Below, piece after piece: positions 1 through 7,581 of a stretch of 64,000 nt of DNA. The position numbers and the translations under genes were made by a program. Source of the stretch: RYN-230 sp963717125 (GTDB lineage Bacteria > Actinomycetota > Actinomycetes > Streptosporangiales > Streptosporangiaceae); NCBI GenBank assembly GCA_963717125.1, contig CAVQVG010000018.1, positions 1-64,000 of the forward strand, written 5' to 3'. The first letter of the stretch is position 1, and each line of letters starts with the position of its first letter. Below the pieces are notes generated by a model. The model made no database searches. It saw nothing but the letters and a program-made list of their open reading frames with translations, and was not told the origin of the DNA.

Positions 1-379
1 CCAATGACAGTGATCAGGAGCAGCCTGCGCTCGGCTGAACTCCACTCCCACAACCCCGACGGAGCCGGGGGCTCGGCCGCACGCTCAGGCTGACTTGTGG
101 GCGGCGGCGGCACGGACAGAGTGTAGCGTCGTCGCCCTAGCTATGGCCACGAGCCTATCGTTATTCAGAACTACTATTCAGCGCAATATTTACGGTCTGA
201 AGCTGGCCCCAGACGTATACAGATCGACGGCTCGGCGAGCGTGTCTCACGGTCAGCCACTCGCACAGATCACACCAGCGGCCATCCAAGGATCTTGCATA
301 AGCATGCAGTAGGGCTCGCGAGGTCAACTCACTCATTTGCCGCGCAGCGGTCAAAGTAGACAACTCCCCGCTGCCTTGA
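1..379. other. No gene recognised
   Basis: I see no reading frame with actinobacterial codon bias and no family resemblance here. The base composition is AT-richer than the core of the window (for example around 130-200), which fits the edge of a decayed mobile region. A sequence search of the flanking contig would be needed to find the intact tRNA gene expected further left. Confidence 0.4.
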
Positions 380-778
380 CTAGCATCTGTTCGGGAAGTT
401 GACGTTGATCCTCGCCGCGGGATGCAGCACGACGGTATACGGAGAAGCACCTGACAACGGGTCGCTGATCGCGTACCGGCCTGGCCGCAGCACCAGCCTG
501 TACCGAGACCGGAAGTCCTCGAAACGCGCGACTGTCTTCGCGACTGCATGCCCGTTCTGCCTGGCGACGATCACGATGGGCTGCAGCCTGCCTTCCAGCG
601 GATTCTGGCACCCACCAGCGACACCGGACACCGTTCCCTGACCCTGCGAGGGCGCCTGCCCACACGCCGCCAAGGCAAGTGCAAACGAAACGGCGAGAGC
701 ACTAGCAAGCCCAAGGCGAGCCCATGCCTGTTCCGCAGCATCGATCATCTCAGCGAGCAGGAGGATGTCACGCTGCAT
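380..778 (-). CDS. HEPN start fused to a lipoprotein body
   Basis: A 132-residue frame begins MQRDILLLAEMIDAAEQA, which is how HEPN ribonuclease partners of minimal nucleotidyltransferases usually begin. It then changes abruptly into a lipoprotein signal: a hydrophobic run ending in the lipobox LAAC at about residues 30-38, then a small beta-rich extracellular domain with two cysteines (residues 54 and 132). The ATG overlaps the end of the upstream nucleotidyltransferase gene by 11 bases, the arrangement of a HEPN-MNT toxin-antitoxin operon, yet almost all of the HEPN domain including its RxxxxH site is absent. I found no convincing separate start for the lipoprotein, so it probably lost its own 5' end in a recombination that joined it in frame to the HEPN start. 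Whether the fusion is expressed or exported is unknown; the charged 18-residue lead is unusual for a lipoprotein. Confidence 0.6.
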   Translation of the reverse strand: MQRDILLLAEMIDAAEQAWARLGLASALAVSFALALAACGQAPSQGQGTVSGVAGGCQNPLEGRLQPIVIVARQNGHAVAKTVARFEDFRSRYRLVLRPGRYAISDPLSGASPYTVVLHPAARINVNFPNRC

Positions 779-1076
779 AGACAGGCCGGGCTTCGGCCAG
801 GACGGATGGTTGCAGCAGGGGGTGCAGGGAGCGGAGTGACACGAGGTTAACCGGGTGGCCGAACAGTGCGGTGAGCTCGTCAGCGAGCTGCTCGATTTCC
901 CAGCCGAGCCGGCGCCCGGGGCGCAGTGTGTAGAGAATGTCGATGTCGCTGTCGGGCCCGGCGGTTCCGACGGCCCTGGAGCCGAAGATCTGCAGCTCGG
1001 CGATCCCATACCGGTCGCAGATGTCGGCCAGGCGTCCCTCATCCACCTCAACGCCCGGGATGATCAACATAGTCAC
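768..1076 (-). CDS. MNT-type nucleotidyltransferase (HEPN-MNT antitoxin)
   Basis: This 102-residue protein has the minimal nucleotidyltransferase signature GSRAVGTAGPDSDIDIL at about residues 32-48, with the GS pair and both metal-binding aspartates of the DxD. Family members act as antitoxins that AMPylate or otherwise neutralise a neighbouring HEPN RNase. The usual second gene starts inside its 3' end but is truncated after about 18 codons, so the antitoxin now has no complete local toxin. The chosen GTG is preceded by GGGG at 7 bases; an ATG two codons later is an alternative. Length is normal for the family. Confidence 0.82.
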   Translation of the reverse strand: MTMLIIPGVEVDEGRLADICDRYGIAELQIFGSRAVGTAGPDSDIDILYTLRPGRRLGWEIEQLADELTALFGHPVNLVSLRSLHPLLQPSVLAEARPVYAA

Positions 1077-1220
1077 AGACTAACCCCGGAGGCGCCAACG
1101 ATGCGTGCGCGGCCAGCGACACGCACGATGACCTGGCATGCGCGCCATGCTGGCCGATCGTAGGAGGCGGGACCTTGTCGATGCCGTTCGATGGCGCGCA
1201 GGGTTGAACGCTGCCGTCTT

Positions 1221-1284
1221 GGCTCATAACCCAGAGGTCGCAGGTTCAAATCGTGCCCCGCTACCAAGTAAGTGCAGGTCAGAG
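1221..1284 (+). repeat. tRNA-fMet 3'-half remnant, copy 1
   Basis: The stretch reads as the anticodon loop CTCATAA, 3' anticodon stem, variable loop, T-arm and acceptor end with CCA of an initiator methionine tRNA, followed by about 20 bases also found after copies 2 and 3. No 5' half (acceptor strand, D-arm) precedes it, so it is not a functional tRNA. The T-stem is damaged (CGTGC instead of CCTGC). About 15 bases before it resemble the sequence before copy 3. Tyrosine-recombinase elements that integrate at tRNA 3' ends leave such duplicates; I read this as an att scar. Confidence 0.8.
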
Positions 1285-1305
1285 GGGGCGTTCAGGAATT
1301 TCCTA

Positions 1306-2307
1306 CTACGATCGAGGACCGTACGCCGCGAGGATCTGCTGCTCGGTTTCCTCCCGTGACAGGTAGACGTTCAGATCCGTGCCGGTACAGCGCTGAGCGC
1401 CCATTGCATTCCCGTACTGGCAGGCCACAACGTAATCACGGTACGCGAGGTAGCCGTAGGCCAGTCCGCCGGCGAACGAGTCGCCGGCACCGGTGGTGTC
1501 CACGACGTGCTCCACCTCGATTCGATTGACAAACTCCTCGGCGACCCCTCCGGAGGCATCCCGGAAGAAGGCAGCGCAGCCACGCTCGTCGAGGGTCACG
1601 CATACCGCCCCGACACCGCGGTCCAGACAGTGATGCGCCAGGTCGCGCAGCTGTTCATCGCTCAGCCTCGGCGGATCAGCCGTCATCTCCGCTGACTCAC
1701 CGAGCCACGTCGAGCTCGCTTCGTCAAGGTTCATCTTCAGGATGTCGATGTACGGAAGCCATACGTCCTGGTCAGCCCACACCCTTGGATGGCGCTCGCC
1801 GCTGCGGGTCAGCGTCATCGCGGGACCGTGAGCGTCCAGCACCACGGTTGCGCGGCTGTGCTCCTTGATGTGCCGCAGCGTTGGCTGCCCGACCTCGTAG
1901 TCCGTGATCGGGACACAGACAAACACGTCGGCATCGAGCACCTTGTCGATGTCGGCCGGCAGGATCGGGTTCATGAAGCTCGTCTGCCGCTCGGCGCGAC
2001 GATTCTGGTCGATATAACGCAGCTCGACTACGTCCCCCTGGTCGGCCGGCGACGTTATACCGGTGGTGTCGATATTCGGGAAAGATCCCAGGATCTGCTT
2101 GATCGGATCCTCGTCCTGCCGACGGACGTGTGAAATCGGGACGATCGTGTCGCCAACATCCAGCAGGGCCGAGAGGGCAACCGCCGTGTACATTACGCAT
2201 CCATACTTGTGGAACCGCTCACCGGCATGGGTCACGATCTGGTCGCGCGGGATCGGGCCCAGCACCGCGACCTTGCGACTCGCCCGGCTTTTCATGTCAC
2301 TCATCAT
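1306..2307 (-). CDS. PfkB-family carbohydrate/nucleoside kinase
   Basis: A 333-residue sugar or nucleoside kinase of the ribokinase/PfkB fold. The second PfkB signature DTTGAGDSFAGG lies near residue 280, with the catalytic aspartate and anion hole glycine; the N-terminus AVLGPIPRDQIV matches the first beta strand of the family. Substrate cannot be told from sequence. An SD-like GGAGG at 2313-2317 precedes two in-frame ATGs at 2307 and 2304; a GTG at 2313 overlaps the SD and is less likely. The 3' end lies only about 20 bases past tRNA remnant copy 1, suggesting it is cargo of the element bounded by copies 1 and 2. A short frame ends inside its start. Confidence 0.88.
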   Translation of the reverse strand: MMSDMKSRASRKVAVLGPIPRDQIVTHAGERFHKYGCVMYTAVALSALLDVGDTIVPISHVRRQDEDPIKQILGSFPNIDTTGITSPADQGDVVELRYIDQNRRAERQTSFMNPILPADIDKVLDADVFVCVPITDYEVGQPTLRHIKEHSRATVVLDAHGPAMTLTRSGERHPRVWADQDVWLPYIDILKMNLDEASSTWLGESAEMTADPPRLSDEQLRDLAHHCLDRGVGAVCVTLDERGCAAFFRDASGGVAEEFVNRIEVEHVVDTTGAGDSFAGGLAYGYLAYRDYVVACQYGNAMGAQRCTGTDLNVYLSREETEQQILAAYGPRS

Positions 2308-2398
2308 GAACACCTCCGGCGCTTACCGGCATCGCACGCGCGATGTGGGCCCAGTTGCGCTGTGGCCTGCTGGTTGTGCTACAAGGGCTTGTGGTCAT
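2297..2398 (-). CDS. Candidate small ORF coupled to the PfkB kinase
   Basis: A 33-residue frame beginning MTTSPCSTTSRPQ has an AAAGGAG ribosome-binding site 8 bases upstream, and its stop codon lies about 10 bases inside the PfkB gene. That arrangement suggests a leader peptide or a translationally coupled small protein. There is no recognisable domain and the frame is short, so chance is a real alternative. Confidence 0.3.
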   Translation of the reverse strand: MTTSPCSTTSRPQRNWAHIARAMPVSAGGVHDE

Positions 2399-2984
2399 CA
2401 GCGACCGCTCCTTTGATTCGACCGCCTCAGTGGGATCACCCACGTTACGTCTCAAGCCAACCTCCGGCGGGCTCGTGGCGCTAGGCGGTGTCATGCCGGG
2501 TCGCGGAGCCAGATCCGGATCGAGGCACCTCCAGGACCGCGTCGGCGTTGCCTGAGGTGATCTCCCACGGGCGGCCGCGTGTCGCCGCCCAGTCCTCGAT
2601 GAAGGGCGGGAGGATGCCGAAGTGGACGCGGACGGTGGTGTGCGACCGGGGGCGGGTCCGTGCCTCACCGTCGAGCAGCACCACCAACCAGGCACGGATG
2701 TCGCTGCGGCGACGGGCAGTTCGCCGGTGTGGCGGTCGATCCAGGCCCTGGACACATCGAGTCCGGTTCCTGGGCAACGGTTTGCGTGGAAGTCCGGCAT
2801 CCAGCGACACGGTTGGATTCAAGATGACAGCGCGAGCCAAGATCAGTTCAGCTTCCTCAGAGCCGGATGTCAACCCCGCCGCGCCGCATGTGCTCACAGC
2901 CGGAGCCGGGCACTCTAGGGTGGGTGATAAATTTCGCTGTTCTCCGGCGGGCGTCCCGAGGCAAAGAAACGATGAGGTGTCCTA
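2399..2984. other. Gene-free stretch with decayed coding traces
   Basis: No intact gene. On the minus strand between about 2500 and 2800, two frames carry protein-like stretches (for example WIDRHTGELPVAAATSVPGW followed, in another frame, by PPFIEDWAATRGRPWEIT), which looks like one frameshifted remnant of unknown family. A roughly 40-base segment at 2748-2787 recurs at 6124-6163. Confidence 0.3.
2748..2787 (-). repeat. Dispersed 40-bp repeat, copy A
   Basis: This segment (starting CTGGACACATCGA on the plus strand) matches 6124-6163 with only a few differences. The second copy sits in the tail of the integrase remnant near tRNA copy 2. It may be the downstream flank of a lost integrase gene or an insertion-sequence end. 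Confidence 0.55.
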
Positions 2985-4045
2985 TGAGCGGTGACGATAT
3001 GACCACATCGGTTATTCGAGGCTCCCATCCCTCGCATCATTCTGGGCCCGGCTACGCGGAACATCCGATAGCGCGCGAGTTCGAGGTTAATGATGAAGTT
3101 ACCGAAGCCATAGCACGGTGGCTCGACTATGTGCCCTCTGAACACCGCCATCGGGCCGCAGAATCGGTCAAGCGTACTCTGGATACACTCCAAGAGCACA
3201 TGCGTAGCTGCAGGAAGCATCCCCTTCAGGCCCTGTGGACCGCACATCGCCACCTGAAGGAGCCATCGACTTCGATCCGGGTCGCGTCGTTCGTGCTCGC
3301 CTCAGAGGCACTCTGGTGGCTGGAGTATTTTGAGGATGCCCGGATTGCCGCCCAGGCGGCAGTCGAGGCCGACCCTGAATCCGCCCAGGCGCGCTGGCGC
3401 CTCGCGGTCGCGCTCTACCGGCTAGGCCGATTCAGCGACTCGGCCACCTGCCTCGACGACCTGCTCAGCCTGGCCGATGGGTTCGGCCCGGCGTGGGCGC
3501 TGCACGGCCAGGTCAAGGTCTGGCTCCATCCGGGTAACCGTGACGCAGGGCAGCCCGACTTCGCCGCGGCGGCGAAGCTGGATTCCGCCACCTGGGTGGT
3601 GCCGTACCGGATGGAGCGCGCTGACTTCGAGGCGAAAGTTACCGAAGAGATCAGGATCCACGACTCGGAGGTAGCCGGTTCATCCCGCGTCTTTATCGAT
3701 GTGGAGTGGCTGCCAGAAACGTCCATGGTTGATAACGGTCTGGACCCGGACACGCGGTGGCACGTGCCCGCCGTTCAAGCCGGCGGCCCCACCGGCAGTT
3801 TGTTTCCGCTGGGCGGAGAATTTGATGCGGGGACACCCTCGCAGCTGCCGTTCGGTACGACATTCATTCTTTATCAGCGGAACATTGAGAATCTCAGCAA
3901 AGATGAGGAAACTGTCCGCAAAGAGATCCGGGAATCAGTGACCGAGATTTTCGACGGGGCTTACCATCTGCGCGCGAGTACCTCAGATAAGGCGCCGGAG
4001 GAACATGCCGAGGCTGCGGACGTCCCAGAGGACGAGGACAGATAG
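2985..4045 (+). CDS. TPR protein with degenerate zincin-like C-terminus
   Basis: A 353-residue protein with helical tetratricopeptide-like repeats at roughly residues 60-180 (pattern A..A...AVEADPESAQARWRLAVALYRLGRFSDSATCL). The C-terminal third, LPFGTTFILYQRNIENL then EEETVRKEIRESVTEIFDG-like residues, has the layout of the zincin-like metallopeptidase family (strand ending in I/LYRR, acidic helix, then a helix that normally carries HExxH). Here the motif position reads VTEIF with no histidines, so zinc binding is probably lost. The start at 2985 follows GAGGTG at a 4-base gap; GTG/ATG codons further upstream would add a tail without coding character. It is cargo between tRNA remnants 1 and 2. 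Role unknown; a scaffold or decayed protease. Confidence 0.72.
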
Positions 4046-4260
4046 GAATCTTTACTTCATCCAGACGGCTCACGGGACCTGCTGACAGCAACCGCAGCAG
4101 ACAAGGGGTTAACGTCGGTGACCGACGGCGTGCCTGGTCGGGGTCAGCATCAAATTGGACGTCAGGAAGCGATCTTGCTAACGGATCTGCTAGCGAGACC
4201 CAGCGAGACGAGAAGCCGGTCGCGTAGCGATCCATGTCGCCCGGGTACAGGTGGCCGAGC
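4046..4260. other. Intergenic, nothing recognised
   Basis: No coding frame with the expected codon bias and no clear hairpin was found between the TPR gene and the methyltransferase remnant. Confidence 0.4.
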
Positions 4261-4500
4261 TCACGCGGACGAGCGATCGTTGCGCCGTCCCCAGGCGCCG
4301 ATGTGCGCAAAGCCGCAGCCCATGAAGTCAGGTTCGGCTAGGCGGGCGGTGAGGCGGTCCACCTCTGGAGCAGTCAGTAGTCCAGCCGAGATTAGGGACT
4401 GTGACATCGCCGCTATGCGCAACCGGTAGAACTCCGCCAGCGCGGTTCCTGGCAGGACGATATCCAGTTCGGCGTCAGCGCCGATGTCCGGCCGCGATCA
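4261..4500 (-). pseudogene. C-terminal fragment of a SAM-dependent methyltransferase
   Basis: On the minus strand one frame is open for about 79 codons to a TGA at 4261. It contains ALAEFYRLRIAAMSQ, then LTARLAEPDFMGCGFAH and IGAWGRR near its end, which is the usual tail of class I methyltransferases of actinomycetes. The SAM-binding N-terminal half is missing; an in-frame stop near 4503 and a change of coding strand mark the break point. Confidence 0.6.
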
Positions 4501-4648
4501 GCAAGACTTCGTGATCGCGATCGACTGCGGCACCAACCGGACCCTGACCGGCGAACTGGGCCTGACCCCCGGCCAGGTGCACGACTGGATCCGTAACTAC
4601 TACCGGCGCATATTCCTCAGCCAGGCCGGGGCCACGCCGCCCGGCTGA
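4484..4648 (+). CDS. Short coding fragment of unknown function
   Basis: A 54-codon frame (MSGRDQQDFVIAIDCG..., ending TPGQVHDWIRNYYRR and GATPPG) has almost exclusively G or C in third positions, so it is or recently was coding. The first few codons overlap the methyltransferase remnant on the other strand, so the true start may be lost and this may be the 3' end of a longer gene. No family recognised. Confidence 0.4.
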   Translation: MSGRDQQDFVIAIDCGTNRTLTGELGLTPGQVHDWIRNYYRRIFLSQAGATPPG

Positions 4649-4824
4649 GCACTTACCCCTGCGACCGTCGACCACCCGGTGCCCACTAACTTGTCACAAG
4701 TCGGGTGAAAGCCAAGATCGACCACGTCGTACAGCAGCCAGAACGCCCTCTGCCGACCCCAGCCGACCGCTGGTGTGCCGGTTCGCCGAGAGAACCTGGA
4801 GGTAGGCGCATCGGCCGCACACGA

Positions 4825-4884
4825 GCGGCAATCCGCCCTTACCGTCCCAGCGACCTCGATGAGCTGTACCGGATCTGGGGCTTT
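4825..4884 (+). pseudogene. N-terminal fragment of a GNAT acetyltransferase
   Basis: About 20 codons read AIRPYRPSDLDELYRI, the usual opening strand and helix of GNAT N-acetyltransferases, then the similarity stops and the frame runs into unrelated sequence. No acetyl-CoA-binding motif follows. It is too short to be functional. Confidence 0.5.
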
Positions 4885-5021
4885 TTGCTTGTCGTTTGTG
4901 CACGGCGGGTCACGCGGCAGTGTCCTTGTCCGGCCGGTCGCCCTCGTCCTTTGTGATCTCTGCCGAGGCGTTTGAACCGGCAAGGCGGCGCCTGCGGCGC
5001 CGCTATCCGGGGGAGCCCGGG

Positions 5022-5594
5022 TTAGAACTGGCTCTTGAGCCGGTCAATGTCGCGGGTGTGCTCCCGCAGCTGCTCGTAGGCGGGGCGTTCGGGGATGCGG
5101 GTCAGGGCCCAGCGGATGGCCTCTGCGCGGTTGTTCGCGATACCCGCGGCGATCAGCGTGTCCACGATGTCCAGCTCGGCCGTCCTGAGCCGGACCATCA
5201 CGTGGGTGAACTCACCATCGGCGGCCACGCGGCCGTCTTCGACGAACCGGACGTTACCGGCCACCCGCTGGCCGCTGTCGTCTTCTTGCATCACCTCGAT
5301 GTACCGGATCTCGGGCCACCGCTCCAACAGGTTGTCCCGGAACTGGTTGAGCCCGGGGCCGACGGCCAGCTTGAACGTCCGGGCCGCCTTGGCCACCTTG
5401 CGGGGATCGGGATGCGGATCCTGCAAGCGGTCGGCGGGATCGGTGAAGACGAGCCTGGGCATCAGCTGGCCCGGCTCGATCATTGGTGCGTCGTCGTGTT
5501 GCAGCAACTCGACGCGGCGTATCCAGCCGGGGAAGAGCTTGTTCGCCGCGATTTCGATCTCGTGCTGGATGTGGTCTCTCTCCGCCTGGTCCAT
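5022..5594 (-). CDS. Protein with C-terminal ribbon-helix-helix-like domain
   Basis: A 190-residue protein. The C-terminal segment HVMVRLRTAELDIVDTL, followed by a helix ending NNRAEAIRWALTRI, has the strand-helix-helix layout of MetJ/Arc or CopG-like DNA-binding domains (about residues 130-175). The N-terminal 120 residues are of unknown fold. The start at 5594 has AGGAGG four bases upstream; a longer frame starting at 5639 would read through the palindrome upstream and is less likely. A 10-base inverted repeat lies about 30 bases upstream of the start, which fits autoregulation. Function is probably a transcriptional regulator, perhaps an antitoxin-like or element-encoded repressor. Confidence 0.72.
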   Translation of the reverse strand: MDQAERDHIQHEIEIAANKLFPGWIRRVELLQHDDAPMIEPGQLMPRLVFTDPADRLQDPHPDPRKVAKAARTFKLAVGPGLNQFRDNLLERWPEIRYIEVMQEDDSGQRVAGNVRFVEDGRVAADGEFTHVMVRLRTAELDIVDTLIAAGIANNRAEAIRWALTRIPERPAYEQLREHTRDIDRLKSQF

Positions 5595-5622
5595 CCGTCC
5601 TCCTGCAGTACTTGAGAAACTC

Positions 5623-5649
5623 AGCTTACTCCATTTCATGGGGTAAGCT
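5623..5649. promoter_or_regulatory. Candidate operator palindrome of the RHH-like gene
   Basis: Arms AGCTTACTCC (5623-5632) and GGGGTAAGCT (5640-5649) are complementary at 9 of 10 positions with a 7-base spacer. The position, just upstream of a gene for a DNA-binding protein, suggests an autoregulatory operator. This is inference from position and symmetry. Confidence 0.55.
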
Positions 5650-5964
5650 CACTTCACGTTAGACCCCGGCTTGCCAGTGATCCCTCCCGCGCTGGCGCGC
5701 ACCCGGGGCTCGCCGCCCCGGACCCCTGCGGATACGGATTCCGGTGTACTGGCCGGACATGCTGTGTGCGCGGTCGCGCACGTTGGAAGGACGGAAACCC
5801 GCAGGTCGGGAACCAGCTTTGTGCACGGATTTGTGCACGGGATGCGGCGGGACAGATCGAGACGGGGGAGACGTAGAACGCTCGACACGAGTGCGCTCGG
5901 CCGTTCTACCGAGGCCAGCGCAGTGACCAGAGACCACGCGCGACCGTGGAGACGGCCGTCGTAC
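5650..5964. other. Intergenic with short repeats
   Basis: No gene recognised. It contains a tandem 12-base repeat (TTTGTGCACGGA / TTTGTGCACGGG at 5818-5841) and a motif at 5726-5760 that resembles 7179-7213. It leads directly into tRNA remnant copy 2. Confidence 0.4.
5726..5760 (+). repeat. Dispersed repeat B, copy 1
   Basis: The segment starting CTGCGGATACGGATTCCGG resembles 7179-7213 over about 35 bases in the same orientation. The two flank tRNA copy 2, the integrase remnant and the monooxygenase-like gene. It may be a mobile-element end or recombinase arm site. Confidence 0.45.
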
Positions 5965-6011
5965 GGCTCATAACCCAGAGGTCGCAGGTTCAAATCCTGC
6001 CCCCGCTACCA
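5965..6011 (+). repeat. tRNA-fMet 3'-half remnant, copy 2
   Basis: The anticodon loop CTCATAA, variable loop, intact T-arm (GCAGG TTCAAAT CCTGC) and acceptor end CCCCGCTACCA are present; the 5' half is replaced by unrelated sequence. It is followed by the same 20 bases as copy 1 and by a terminator hairpin as at copy 3. An integrase remnant lies immediately downstream on the minus strand, which supports reading it as an attachment-site scar. Confidence 0.85.
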
Positions 6012-6027
6012 AGTAAGTGCAGGTCAA

Positions 6028-6060
6028 AGGCCTGATCGCCGGAATGCGGTCAGGCCTTTT
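6028..6060 (+). terminator. Terminator-like hairpin after tRNA copy 2
   Basis: Arms AGGCCTGATCGC and GCGGTCAGGCCT pair at 11 of 12 positions and end in TTTT, a rho-independent terminator. An almost identical hairpin follows copy 3, so the duplicated region includes the tRNA gene's own terminator. Confidence 0.75.
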
Positions 6061-6123
6061 GGATCTCTATGGCAGCGGGGTGGCGGCAGGGTTGGGCCGC
6101 ACTGGTGTGCGGTCCCGGTAGAT

Positions 6124-6163
6124 GCTGGACACATCGATTCCGGTTCCTGGGCGACAGTTTGCG
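6124..6163 (-). repeat. Dispersed 40-bp repeat, copy B
   Basis: Near-identical to 2748-2787. Downstream on the plus strand (to about 6235) there are further loosely repeated elements with GGTTCC and GGGCGACA cores, as seen at the ends of some insertion sequences; I cannot identify the family. Confidence 0.5.
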
Positions 6164-6189
6164 GACGCGGTTCCGGTAGCTGGTTGACA

Positions 6190-6540
6190 GTAGTTCCGTT
6201 TGGTGGGCGACACTCCGAACTGGTTTCCGGTTTATCCGCATGCTGGCCCCGGGTGATGGCGTCGAGCGCTCATTGCAGGCGCGGTCGCGCGGTCCACTTT
6301 TGGATGTGCAGCGCCGGGGACGGTCGACCGCCCTGGTTCCGTCCGCGGCGCGGCCTGAGCGCGAACTCAGGTCTGCTTGAGCGCGGTGTCCTGTGTGTTT
6401 TCGGTGCCCTTCCAGCTGGCCAGAAGGTTGAGCGTGTCGGCGTTCCTGGCTGCCGGGGGCCCTGGTGCCAAATGCGGTCGTAGAGGTTCTCGCTGAGCGG
6501 GCCGCTGCGGGCGCGGCGAAACAGCCGCCCGTCGGCGGTG
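6190..6540 (-). pseudogene. Decayed tyrosine integrase fragment
   Basis: The minus strand encodes DGRLFRRARSGPLSENLYDRIW, split here as DGRLFRRARSGPL and SENLYDRIW, which matches the segment that precedes the RHxH motif in actinobacterial tyrosine integrases. Beyond it the frame is lost; a later frame has ALDAITRGQHADKPE, resembling the family's C-terminal end. The catalytic RHxH and tyrosine are not readable in one frame. Its position beside tRNA copy 2 is where an integrase gene is expected in a tRNA-targeting element. Confidence 0.5.
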
Positions 6541-6561
6541 CACCCATGCGCCTGGAGATGG

Positions 6562-6969
6562 CTAGGAGGGCACGACTGGGGCGGGAAAATCGCGGGTGTG
6601 ATGGGCATCTGTCGCATTTGTAAGGCTCGCTGCCTGGCCGCTGGCGAGAAGGTGCCCGTAGCCGTCCTGCCAGTCCGGCAGATCTGCGCTGGCTTGCTCC
6701 CAGTCGGCGAAGGTTGCCTCATCGCACCACTCATCAATGCGGTCCATGGTGTACAGATGCGGTTCGCTGCCTACGAACGCGTTCATCGAGTCGCGTTCTC
6801 GCCAGGCGGTGCGGGTCCAGTAGGTGTTGTTCGCCTCGGCCAGCACATCCGCGCCGAGGTTGCCTGCCGAGTTTTGTGCCTGTTCCACCACCGCCAGGGC
6901 GCTGGCGAAGAACTCATCGAAGAACGCCGGGTCCTTGAGCCGAAGCCTGGTAACCACGATGACCGGCAT
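6562..6969 (-). CDS. Monooxygenase-like / DUF3291-type protein
   Basis: A 135-residue protein of ferredoxin-like alpha-beta barrel type (antibiotic-biosynthesis monooxygenase superfamily). It opens with a strand PVIVVTRLRL, then FFDEFFASALAVVEQAQ, and has YWTRTAWRERDSMNAFVGSEPH, the strand-helix core of the family (about residues 50-71; quoted in part: YWTRTAWRERDS). Members often handle small organic molecules, but many have no proven activity. The last 20 residues are polar and probably disordered. It lies inside the element bounded by tRNA copies 2 and 3. Confidence 0.7.
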   Translation of the reverse strand: MPVIVVTRLRLKDPAFFDEFFASALAVVEQAQNSAGNLGADVLAEANNTYWTRTAWRERDSMNAFVGSEPHLYTMDRIDEWCDEATFADWEQASADLPDWQDGYGHLLASGQAASLTNATDAHHTRDFPAPVVPS

Positions 6970-7266
6970 CGTTACCTTCCCTACCCCGGCGACCGCGTGC
7001 GGACCAGCCGGTGCCGACGATGTGACTGGATTCGGTCAGCGTCAGTGTGCCCGGCGCAAATCGGGCGAACACGAGCCTGCCTCAGGACGCGGGCGGCGAT
7101 CTCTCACAGCTTTCGCACAAGACAGGCCGGGCAGAGCCGGACCAGGGCAGACAGCCTGGAGATCAAGTGGACCCTGACCTGCGGATACGGACTTCGGCGC
7201 ACTGGCTGGACACTCCGTACTGATCTACGGATCAGAAGGCTGGGGTAAGACGAACCGGGGAACTGG
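6970..7266. other. Intergenic, repeat-bearing
   Basis: No gene recognised. It carries the second copy of dispersed repeat B at 7179-7213. Confidence 0.35.
7179..7213 (+). repeat. Dispersed repeat B, copy 2
   Basis: The segment starting CTGCGGATACGGACTTCGG resembles 5726-5760 in the same orientation with scattered differences. Confidence 0.45.
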
Positions 7267-7581
7267 TCAGGATTCGTCTGGCGGCGTGGGAAACCGCGGC
7301 TTTGTACGGCGCAGCAGGCGCAGAGTCTGCCGTTCTAGAAGGAACAGTGCCGTCCACGCGACGAGGAACCCCGCCGCCACTGCCAAGATCGTGGTCGCTT
7401 CGGCCTTCTTCACGGCCAGTACGGCGATCGCCGCCGCAAGGGCGGCGTCTACGGTCGCGATGACGGCCTGCGTGTTGACCAGCTCCCTTCTGCTCCGCGG
7501 CCAGAACTTCCGGCCAGCCGCGCGGGCAGATGCCGCCGCGTTTACCGAAGTCGGCGCAGAGGTCATTGCCGACCGGAGCAA
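7267..7581 (-). CDS. Small membrane protein with two hydrophobic segments
   Basis: A 104-residue frame with two predicted membrane spans: TVDAALAAAIAVLAV (about 44-60) and ILAVAAGFLVAWTALFLL (about 65-83), separated by the short charged turn KKAEAT and followed by a basic tail. No family recognised. Start uncertain; downstream Met codons are possible. It sits upstream of the HipBA operon on the other strand. Confidence 0.5.
   Translation of the reverse strand: MLRSAMTSAPTSVNAAASARAAGRKFWPRSRRELVNTQAVIATVDAALAAAIAVLAVKKAEATTILAVAAGFLVAWTALFLLERQTLRLLRRTKPRFPTPPDES

Noticed and set aside
6538..7248. Plus-strand frame opposite the monooxygenase-like gene
   Set aside because: The minus-strand gene has a recognisable family and codon bias; the plus frame runs through intergenic sequence and the integrase remnant.
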